DNA of 17,594 bases from Gamarada debralockiae. Its lineage: Eukaryota > Ascomycota > Leotiomycetes > Helotiales > Hyphodiscaceae. Below the pieces are notes generated by a model. The model ran no database searches and was not told the DNA's origin. It saw nothing but the letters and a program-made list of their open reading frames with translations. The stretch lies in NCBI GenBank assembly GCA_002803225.1, contig NXFV01000656.1:1-17594 (forward strand), read 5' to 3'. The position numbers were made by a program, and so were the translations under genes. This document shows, in pieces, positions 9,701 through 17,594 of the stretch. The stretch's first letter is position 1. Every line of letters starts with the position of its first letter.

Positions 9701-11682
9701 GGTAATAACTAGTGTATTTAACGCTCCGTAAGTTTCTATATAGTTATAAAATACTTTAAATTTTTATAATTAGTATAGATCTTAAACCCATTTACTCCTT
9801 TTAGTTTAATATCTTATTCTTTTAGGTAATAGATAATCGCTAGCAACTCTTTATTATAAATCTTATAATTACACTTTATTAAGTTGTTCTTCTTTAAGAA
9901 GAAGGTATATAATACCTATAGGCTATCGTCTATAAGTTGCTATAGTATTCTTTTAATACACTATTTAGACGAGTTAGTCTTAATATAGGTCTCCCGGTTA
10001 AAGTCAAATTAAGCAAGGGCTAATACAAATATAAAAATAGCTTTAAGCTATTTAAAAGCTATATTTACCTTTAGGGACTAGGTAAAGTACTAATCTTTGT
10101 GAGTAAGGTCTGTAAGTAGCCGTACTAGGTCTAAAAAGTCTTTAATAAACCTTTTATAGAAGTTAGTAAACCCTAGGAAGCTCTTTACGCCCTTTATAGA
10201 TATAGGGGCCTCCTATTCTAAAATAGCTTTGACCTTCTTAGGGTCTATTTATAAACCTTTCCTTACTTTAATAATAAACCTAAGATACTTAGTCTTTTAT
10301 ACCTTAAACTTATACTTATTAATATTAATTTATAAACTAGCCTCTTAAAGCCTTTCAAGGACCTTCCCAACGTACTTATAGTACTATTAGCGGCTTTTAG
10401 ACAAGTATATTAAGATATTATTTAAGTAGGCAAAACAGAACTTATTTAAATAGTCCCTTAAAGCCTAGTTAATATACTTTTAGAACGTACTAGGCGCGTT
10501 AGCCAGGCCAAATAGTATTATTATCTATTTATATAAGCTATAATAGATCTAGAAGGTAGTCTTCTATTTGTCTCTCTTAAGGATCTATAACTTATGGAAC
10601 GCAGCGATAATATTAAGCTTAATAAACTATCTTGCTTTACTAATATTATATAGAGTCTTATAGATAAAAGGAAGCAGATAATAGTCTTTCTTTATAATTT
10701 AGTTAAGCCTTTTATAGTTAATATAGAACTGTAAACCTCCCCTAGACTTCTTTACAAAGAGTACTAGTACTGCCGCTAGCAAGTTGCTAACCTATATAAA
10801 CCCTTTATTAAGTAGGTTTGTAAGTATCTTCCTAAGTATTAGTAACTTATCCCTTGATATACTATATAGTAGACCCTAGGGGGTAACCTTTTCCTTGCTA
10901 TTATTATCCTTCTTAAGTTCAATAGAGTAATCAATGCCTTGGCCTTATACTAGCAGTAGTAGTTTAGCCTTCTTATAGTCCGCAACATTAAACTACTAAT
11001 AGAAATAAGTAGGCATCTTGTTTTTTAGATTTGTAAACTTCTTTATAACTAACGCCTTATTAATATCCTTTATATTAATAGTAAAGACCTTGACTCTTTT
11101 CTAGTTTACTTGTACTAACCTTGTCTTCCCTTTTTAGATCTATAAAAATTAAAAGGATATTACTAAGATATTTATAGCCTAGCTAATTAACTCTTTTATA
11201 TCGTAAAATGCCCCTTTGCTTTATATAACTATACTAGTAGTTGTAATCTTTATTTTCGACTATAGTCTATTAATATAAGTATCTTGTGCTATAATCTATA
11301 GTATACTTAAGATTATATTATAGTACTTAATTAGTAATACGTACAAAAACACTTTTTCCTCTTTGTGACTATCTAGGTTAAGATCTATAGCTACAACTTT
11401 ATCTGTAATGTCCGTGAGCTTCCTATTTACACCTGTAACTAAATGTAGTATAATCTTTAAGCACATAAGTCTATTCTTTTAGGCGAAATGGGGGTTATAA
11501 AGTCTATAAGAGAGGTAGTTAGTATTAATAAGTGTTTTAACAAAAGAGTAGCTATTAACTAGTACTAATATAATAAAAGGCTTCTTATTTATTAAACTCT
11601 TAAACATCTCTTAAGCTTCCCTTAACAAAATAACCTCCTTTAGCCTTTAGTAGTGACTTTAACTAAGAGCTACTCGTTTTTT
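9701..11682 (-). pseudogene. Outer element pol, 5' part: protease, RT, RNase H
   Basis: Read right to left in one phase from the frameshift site at 11676-11682. The protease active site at 11518-11526 reads NTN where DTG is expected, and a flap-like segment follows near 11295. RT is clear: VLFVKKSRGG near 10740-10770, FGLANAPST at 10486-10512 (intact) and YLNN at 10417-10428, where both catalytic Asp of YLDD are now Asn, then FLGFTNFY near 10160. RNase H follows, with YNKELLAIIYYLKE near 9830-9870 and KNLKYFIT near 9740, and stops at the inner element. Relative to the 3' part there is a net one-base shift within about 9701-9720, so a small indel lies near the insertion point. Stops are both Trp- and Gln-derived. 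Confidence 0.92.
11641..11682 (-). promoter_or_regulatory. Candidate -1 frameshift signal of outer element
   Basis: On the minus strand A AAA AAC runs from 11682 to 11676 with gag-phase codons TTA AAA AAC. Slipping back one base continues at 11676, the pol phase that leads into protease without a phase change. Downstream, 11662-11672 can pair with 11641-11651 (11 positions, one G-U and one mismatch, 10-base loop) after a 3-base spacer. The gag phase meets TAG at 11670-11672. The position and phase match those of the inner element. Confidence 0.6.
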
Positions 11683-12869
11683 AATATGTAATTTAAGTTA
11701 GACTCTTCTTTGCTTTTTATTTCTTTGACTATAATAAGTGTCTACTTACCCTTCTTAGCCTTAGCGGCTATAGTACACACTTTTAGTTTCTTTACAAGTA
11801 CTACAAGTGTATTAGACCTCCTTATGGGGCCCTAGTTACATTGTCTAATAAAGTGTTTATTAGAGCTGTAGCATAGGTATTCCCTAGATTCTTTTTAATA
11901 TATTATCTCTTACTAGTTAACTTATTTTACTTAGGGCTTGTTTTAGCTTTGTAAGGGCTAAGAGGTCTTTGCGGATACTACAAGTGTTGTGTAAGTCGGT
12001 TCTTAGTCCATCTACTCGCTTATAGGCTAGTTCTATTAAGGAGCTGTAAATTGCAGCTTTTAAAAATAGCTTTTAAGCTTTTATTTGTCCTTTTACTTAC
12101 TTAAGTCGTTTGTGATCTTTTAGATCTATATTATATAGGTAGAGTAAGTTGTAGGTTCCTCCCGACTAACTAGTTCTCTCTTGACTTCGCTTGCTAAAGC
12201 GGCTTTTAGTAGTCCCTTCTTGACTTCCTTTAATTAGCTTTATTTATTAGCTTTTATTAATATTTAATCAAACTCCTAAAGAAACTCCTTAAATAGATAA
12301 TTCTGTTACTTAATTATATTAATCTTTGCTATAGCCTTTAATTGCTTTTATTAGTCGAGAAAAGATAGGTTTATTTGTTTAAAGAGATAGTTGACTATAA
12401 ATTTAGGCCTATTTTATGTATATTAGACTTATAGGAAAATCCTTTTTGATGTAGTGTTTGTGAGCCTCCTAAAGGTATACTATACTTACTTGTATTCCCT
12501 ACTAATAGCTTGCTTATTAGTCTGTAACTTAGCCTTGAGTAAGTTACAAAAGATAAGATAAAGCGACTTGTCTTTACTTGTAAACTTTTTTAAGTAAGGT
12601 ATAATATATTTAGGTCTTCTTGATGTAGGCATGCCTTAGTCTATAGTCTCTATAGGTTATAGTATAGAAGTACCTATAAGTTAGGCAATGTTAGCTACTT
12701 TAGTTATTATTATGTCATTAGTCGCGGCTAGTAATACCTGTAAATAGGCATTTATTTAGTTTATAGACTTTTAAAGTCTTTCGTTTAAGGTTTATTAGTT
12801 TATTATAAATTAAGCTATTATTTTATTTGTAATTGTAAGAGGGGCTCCCTTGTTTCTAGTGTTAGCCAT
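11670..12869 (-). pseudogene. Outer element gag
   Basis: Minus-strand frame in phase with ATG at 12867-12869, which opens MANTRNKGAPL. It contains a long stop-free stretch at about 12495-12640 (around PTSRRPKYIIPYLKKFTSKD) typical of a capsid N-terminal region. A zinc-knuckle remnant at 11838-11873 keeps the outer Cys codons and the His-x4-Cys spacing, but the gap between the first Cys and the His is shorter than the usual CCHC, so a small deletion or a variant knuckle is likely. The frame ends beside the slippery heptamer. The start may lie upstream because the 30-bp repeats are in the same phase. TAA/TAG codons disable it. Confidence 0.7.
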
Positions 12870-12900
12870 TATAGCTTGTTGTACCTTACTTAAGGTCTTT

Positions 12901-13010
12901 TATTCTAATATTACCTTTAAAAAGGGCTTTTGTTCTAATAGTACCTTTATAAAGGACTTGTGTTCTAATAGTGCCTTTGTAGAGGACTTGTGTTTTAATA
13001 ATGCCCTTTC
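12901..13010 (-). repeat. 30-bp tandem repeat in the gag leader
   Basis: Units at 12901-12930, 12931-12960 and 12961-12990, plus a 20-base partial unit to 13010, share the core TTCTAATAGTACCTTT. Read in the gag phase on the minus strand each unit gives a 10-residue block such as ALLEHKSFIK, an amphipathic, possibly coiled-coil segment. It lies just upstream of the first ATG. Confidence 0.8.
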
Positions 13011-13189
13011 TAATAATTAGTAGGCGTACGATACGGACTATTAACGGTATTATTCTACTTCTTACTAGGGACGTTTATAGGTAATTAGGCGAACGATCCA
13101 ATAAGTTAATCTTTTACTATAGGGCAAAGGGTAGTTGAATTCTAGTCTATAAGTCAACTAGTAATCCTTAATTTGTAGGTAAGGGTATA

Positions 13190-13199
13190 ATATAGTTAT
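13190..13199 (-). other. Candidate self-priming PBS of outer element
   Basis: The minus strand reads ATAACTATAT two bases after the 5' LTR. Its reverse complement, ATATAGTTAT, occurs in the LTR on the minus strand (13258-13267, and 1260-1269 in the other LTR), downstream of TATA-like sequence. The match is 10 bases but all A/T-rich apart from one G/C pair, so chance is a real alternative. The parallel with the inner element raises its credibility. Confidence 0.4.
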
Positions 13200-13201
13200 A
13201 A

Positions 13202-13436
13202 TATAAGAGGTCAAGTTATATTAAATGCTAAGAACTTAAGCTTAGATTAAACTGTAAATAACTATATAAAGAACTAAAAATATATATATAAGCCTTCTAT
13301 AAATAAACAAAGGAGCGGGCCCTTATACTAGTAGTTACTATGCAACTAGCCCGTGATAGTTCGCTATAGCTAGCCCATAATAGTTTGACGGTTCGTTACA
13401 GCCATACTATAGCTAATATAGGTTCTAACCCTTATA
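13202..13436 (-). repeat. Outer element 5' LTR
   Basis: Partner of 1204-1438, same length, and generally the more mutated copy (for example GCGC to ATAC near 13325). It would carry the promoter for minus-strand transcription. TATATATATA at 13281-13290 is TATA-like, but the other LTR has ACATGTAT there, so RIP may have created it. Confidence 0.92.
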
Positions 13437-13441
13437 CTAAC
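13437..13441. repeat. Target-site duplication of outer element, right copy
   Basis: CTAAC, identical to 1199-1203. Confidence 0.9.
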
Positions 13442-14400
13442 TATATATATAGCTTCGTCTGTACTTTAAATTAAGCTTTTCAACCCTTTCGACTCTTAAA
13501 CATACTCCTCGTTTTTAATTCGGCCTTCAAATAAAAACTCCTCCCCCTCCTTTATTTCTTCTTAGGTTAACTCTAAGTTAACTGTATATATAGTCTCGTC
13601 TTTACCTCGAGTCAAACTCCTTAATCCTTCTAATCCTCGAGTATACTCCCTATCCTTTCTTCCTTCCTTTAATATTACCCCCTCTTGAACTAACTTCACT
13701 ATATTGACTTCAACGCACAGAAATCGACCTCTTTCTTTAAATACACTCTTAAGTAAGTAAGTGAAGGCTTTAATATAAAGTATTCCTTTCCTTTTCTCTT
13801 AACAAGGCATTAGTCTATAACAATATACTTAGAACTACTTAGACGCCTCTTAAATACTTCTTTAAATATACTCCCTTTAGGAAAATACAACGTTTAGTCA
13901 CAAGTCGCCTCTCCTAAGCCCTTGCTATAGTCTCTCTTATAGTAAGCCTCGGCCCTTTATATATCTATATCTTATTAAAACCTCCTATTATCTCTTCCTT
14001 ATTATCTCTTTCTATTAATATAAACAAATCCTTTGTTACTACCTTTATTAGTATAGCCCTTAATTATCCCTTTTATTAGCTATTAATTAACTCTTTTAAG
14101 TTAAATATATATACTAAGTATTAGCGCCTTAAGCAAGCGTTTGTATATATTATCCTATAGTTACTTATTTTGTATTAGCCTTCTAATATTAGCTTAAGCT
14201 CTTATTACTTGTCTAACTGGGTTTAGCGAAACTCTTTTGTGCTTTAGAGTACTACCTAATAAGTATACTCTTTATACGCGCCCCTTCTCTAGCTAATACC
14301 TAGACTAGACTCTAGATTCCCTAGATTCTGTACTAGTTAGACTAGCCCCTTAAACTAGCCTCTTTCCCTAGACTAGTCTCCTAGATCTCCCTTTCATTAT
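13442..14400 (-). pseudogene. Decayed unrecognised frame, proximal part (split by the outer element)
   Basis: Minus-strand frame in phase with the codon at 13712-13714. Between TAA at 13799-13801 and TAA at 13562-13564 there are 78 codons with no stop, unusual in DNA this rich in TAA/TAG. The translation is protein-like, for example RFLCVEVNIVKLVQEGVIL near 13690-13740, charged and Lys/Glu/Arg-rich. The frame stays in phase across the outer insertion into 1198 and below. Upstream to about 14400, and possibly beyond, it is interrupted mainly by TAA/TAG. I do not recognise a family. It could be gag of another element, an extra ORF downstream of the third element's pol, or a duplicated host gene hit by RIP. 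Confidence 0.45.
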
Positions 14401-15046
14401 AGGTTTTATTAGCTATTTAGCTATCTAGCTATCTAACTTATTAGATAGATAATTACTACTACCTATAGAATAGCTATTAAACTCTCCTAATAGGCTTATA
14501 TACCTCTTTAGTATAAAGTTAAAATCCAATTACACTAGACTAGGGGAGTAGCTCTTTATATTCCTTCTCGTTTTTAAAAGGTTCCTTTTATATTCTTTTT
14601 AGGGTTAAGGTAATTCCCTCTTTACTTCTTTCTTAAGTACTTAATTTTATCTGCAATTTAATGTTTTGCTCTTCCTCCCTACCTCTACTAAGTACTTAAG
14701 TCCTTAACTATACTCTCTATCTAAGCAGTAAGAGGTCTAAAATAGCTAATACTAGCTTAAATATATAGAGATTCTTAGTACTAGAGAATCCGTTCTCTAT
14801 TAATACTAAGTTAAAGGAATTATAATATACTATTTTCAATACAATAGAATTAAGTTCTTACTCTAGTAGTTCTCTTCAAAGGGCTGTCTTTATATAGTAC
14901 TTTAGTACTATACTCAAAAATAAGCTAAGAACAAGTCTTACTTAACTAGGCTATTCTAGGCTCTTATTATCGATTTCTTATTAAAGTCATTAATTTTATT
15001 ATCTTATATATATTAAGATTATTACTTAATTAAACCCTTTATTATA
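14401..15046. other. Unassigned RIP-degraded DNA, possible LTR of the third element
   Basis: Nothing is firmly identifiable. On the minus strand, immediately after the third element's pol, a purine-rich run (complement of 15047-15060) is followed at 15046 by TATAATAAAGGG, which would suit a PPT followed by an LTR start. A TATATAAAG-like motif lies near 14895 on the minus strand. The partner LTR would be outside the window. Alternatively the decayed frame to the left extends into this stretch with only one or two TGA codons. Confidence 0.25.
14774..14810. repeat. Imperfect inverted repeat
   Basis: CTTAGTACTAGAGAA (14774-14788) pairs with 14793-14810, with three extra bases in the right arm and a 4-base loop TCCG. 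It could form a hairpin. No function is evident. Confidence 0.5.
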
Positions 15047-15109
15047 CTTCCCTCTCTTTAGTCCCTTCGTTACTATTTTTACCTTTTATCTTACTTACTT
15101 TTAATCTTT

Positions 15110-17594
15110 AGAGAACTAAATATACTCTATCTTCCTTTATTCCAAAATCCTAAGTAGTTAAACTATAATTCTTCGTTCCTATTCTAAAGGCTTATTAATT
15201 TCTATTCCTTCTACTCCCTTAAATTCTTACTCTAAGATACTAGCCTAAGTCTCTTCCTTTTTAAGTTCCTAGTTCTTCTTCTTAGCTATTATTTATTATT
15301 CTTTTTCTTTAATATTAATAACTATTTTATCTAAAGCTTGAAAGTATTAATTATACTTAATAAACTTCTTTAGTTAATTTCTAAAGAAAATTCCTCTAGC
15401 TTAGTTTTATTTATATCTTTTAATATATAGACTCCCTTTATACTATCTATAGTTATTACTTAATATAGTCTAAGCTATCTTTAGCTAAGCTTTATAGTCT
15501 TTAACTTATCTTAATTTATTATAAAGATATTATAATAAAGGACTATATCCTTAATATTAATAGGTTCTTTTTAAATATTATAAGTTTTATTTTAATACTC
15601 TTATCTTTTTTAATACTTTTAAGTCTATTTAGCTATTACTTTTAAAATATCTTTATCTTATATTTCAAGCTATTTAGCCTAAATAACTAATAGTTCTTTA
15701 TATATATAGATATTATTTTAGCTAAAGATTCTTTAAGTTAAATACTTTATCTTAATTAGTAATATAGCTTTATAATTATATACTAGATAAAAGGGCATAT
15801 ATCTAGTTAGTCTATAAATTAAAGTATATTTTATAAATAATACTAAATAAAAATATCTAAGCTATTTATACTTACTACTATTAGTTAAAGTTATAAAAGT
15901 ATTTAAGATTAGCTTATATCCTCCTTTACTCTTTTTATTTACTTAAGTATTATATACTAATATTTAAACTTATTTTACTTTATATCTTTAAAGAAGCTTA
16001 ATAACCTTTTTCTTAAACTTAGCTTTTTTATTAATAGTTATTTATCTAAAAAGTTTATATTAATATATAATATCTTATTAAATAAAATTTATAATTATCT
16101 TAGTAATAATAATACAAAGAGCTCGAGCTTCTAGCTATCTAAAAAGCTTATCTTAATAGATAATAAGTCTAATATATTTATTAGTATTAGGTAGATATAT
16201 AATATTAATAGCTAGGTCTATAAATAATTAACTAGCTCAAGTTAGAAATAAGGCTTCTTCTAAGTAGGTCTTTAACTTAAATTAATACTTAGTATAACTA
16301 TTTATATACTCCTTAATATTAAGGTATATCTTATTCTAGAAATATCGAGTAACTAGTCTAGTATATATACTTTCTTATCCTTTATAGCTAACTTTATTAT
16401 AGAGAGCTTTAAGTAACTCTATATAGTACTTATTAAAATTAACTATTAGTCTAAGTAGGAAGGCTTTAGTAGTATTCCTTTATAATTATTAATCTTAAAT
16501 ACTATACTTAATAACCTCCCTTTTAAGAGCATAGAACTCTACTCGAGATATACTAATAGGCTTCTTTAATATTATTAAAAATCGAGTAAAGTTCTATAAG
16601 TAATCTAAATACCTATTATTTAAAGACTTTACTAGTTTAGTAGCCCCCAGGTCTTTACTATCTTTATTAACCCCTTTAATAAATATCACTAAAATTCTAA
16701 GATAGTCTAACTTAGCTATAATCTAGTTATTAATATCTTCTTTATATTACTTATTAATATTATTAGACTTTATCTAAGGCTATCTTAAAAGTCTATTAAC
16801 TACTATATATATCTTCCTCTTTATATATTAAACCTTAAAGTCAAATATTTAAATTTATATAATCTATTAAGTAATAAGAGCTTTAGAAAGATTAGTAATA
16901 GTATAGTTAAGCTAAGTAATAAGAACCTCTATATTAGTTTCTAAGATAAAGTAGATCTTATATAGCTAATATTAAAGTCTTTAAAGGTATTTAAGGACTC
17001 CTCTATACTCCCTCTTTATAGTATTATAATTATGCTTTACCTTGTTTTCGAGTTCTAATTTATATTAAGAAACCCTTTAATTACTATCTTTATTAAACTA
17101 TCCTATAATATCTCCTTATCCTTTAAGACTTATATTTACTCTAATATAGATCTTACTCTATCCTAGTCTATACTAGATCTTATATAATATAAGTACTATA
17201 ATAAGTATAGTTTTAAAAGTATCTATAGCTTAGTTCTACTTAATACTCTAATTCTACTTAACTCTCTTCCTAAATAGTTAATAGATTAGAATAGTAATAA
17301 TAATAAAATCCTTAATCTAGATCTAATAGTAAATATAAATTCTAATAAAGACTTTATCCTTAGTAATATTCTAATAAGATAACTATTCTAGTATCTTAAT
17401 TACTTTTAAAGTAGTAGGGGTTCTACTATTATACCTATAAATAAACCTAATAATATTTATCCTATTATAATAGAACTATAACTTAGCCCTAATATAAGCT
17501 CTTATATATTTAATCTAGTTTATAGTCTTATCTAAGTTCTAGATATATTTAAATATATATCTTTTAACTCTAGGAAAGATTTCTTTATTCTTAT
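15110..17594 (-). pseudogene. Third Ty3/gypsy element, partial pol (RT end, RNase H, integrase)
   Basis: Heavily RIP-mutated pol entering from the right edge. Right to left it shows the RT/RNase H connection (about 17594-17060), RNase H with TIKREYRGVL near 17000-17030 and ILETNIEVLI near 16930, then the integrase zinc domain, where YTKY at about 16285-16296 replaces CxxC. In the integrase core all three catalytic codons are changed: first Asp to Asn (16204-16206), second Asp to Asn (16030-16032), Glu to Lys (15925-15927). A C-terminal domain (about 15350-15780) and an acidic Glu/Gln-like tail to about 15110 follow. A one-base deletion lies near 15795. Motif wording differs from both chromoviruses, and a long acidic tail takes the place of a chromodomain, so it is a separate lineage. 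The 5' end is outside the window. Confidence 0.8.

Larger units (their letters stand above)
1204..13436 (-). mobile_element. Outer Ty3/gypsy chromovirus, minus strand, interrupted by the inner element
   Basis: This is a complete LTR retrotransposon of about 5.8 kb once the nested 6.4-kb element is discounted. It has 235-bp LTRs at both ends, CTAAC duplications, a purine tract inside the left LTR and a candidate PBS inside the right LTR, so it is transcribed right to left. Coding order on the minus strand is gag, protease, RT, RNase H (interrupted), integrase and chromodomain, the chromovirus order. Hand alignment of the LTRs gives about 31 differences in 235, all but one transitions, consistent with RIP rather than age alone. 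Stops and lost catalytic residues make it inactive. Confidence 0.93.

Noticed and set aside
13281..13290. TATATATATA as the promoter of the outer element
   Set aside because: The other LTR has ACATGTAT at the matching place, so the TA run is probably a RIP product; kept only as a weak note.
14301..14445. Clustered CTAGACTAG and TAGCTATC repeats, considered as a CRISPR-like or regulatory array
   Set aside because: Spacing is irregular and the units are short and degenerate; RIP-driven loss of complexity (many TA, CTAG, TAGC) produces such clusters throughout the window.
1..17594. Search for tRNA, rRNA, host protein-coding genes or a novel defence or metabolic cluster
   Set aside because: No cloverleaf, no conserved rRNA segment and no intact gene is visible; all recognisable coding traces are retroelement gag/pol remnants.

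Overview
The window is a stretch of repeat-derived heterochromatin, almost certainly from a filamentous ascomycete (Pezizomycotina). It is AT-rich, TpA is very common, and CpA/TpG are strongly depleted. Recognisable retrotransposon reading frames are full of TAA/TAG codons and of Cys-to-Tyr, His-to-Tyr, Asp-to-Asn, Gly-to-Arg and Glu-to-Lys changes. That is the signature of repeat-induced point mutation (RIP, C-to-T at CpA on either strand). I see no intact host gene, tRNA, rRNA or CRISPR array. The species cannot be named from this sequence.

The main structure is a nest of LTR retrotransposons. The inner element (3269-9695, + strand) is a complete Ty3/gypsy chromovirus: two 255-bp LTRs, a GAGAG target duplication, PBS, gag, protease, RT, RNase H, integrase, chromodomain and polypurine tract. 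It sits inside the RNase H coding region of an outer element (1204-13436, - strand), also a full chromovirus: two 235-bp LTRs, a CTAAC duplication, and gag and pol split by the insertion. The outer element lies in older, heavily mutated DNA. To its right is the - strand pol of a third Ty3/gypsy lineage (about 15110-17594, running off the window). Immediately around the outer element is a decayed - strand reading frame that stays in phase when the insertion is removed in thought (13801 to 13442, then 1203 to about 600).

Order of events: third element and decayed frame first, then the outer insertion, then the inner one. RIP acted on all of them. The inner element is stripped of CpA and TpG on both strands, whereas the outer one keeps many TpG on the + strand and very few CpA.

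Both chromoviruses carry the same expression and priming signals. An A AAA AAC slippery heptamer sits in the gag phase and a -1 slip there enters the pol phase exactly. A short PBS just after the 5' LTR is complementary to the LTR itself near the inferred transcript start, as in Tf1/sushi-type self-priming. These two mechanisms, still readable in dead elements, are the most interesting content.

The rest is decayed non-coding or unrecognised DNA, apart from a small RIP-poor island at about 266-530.
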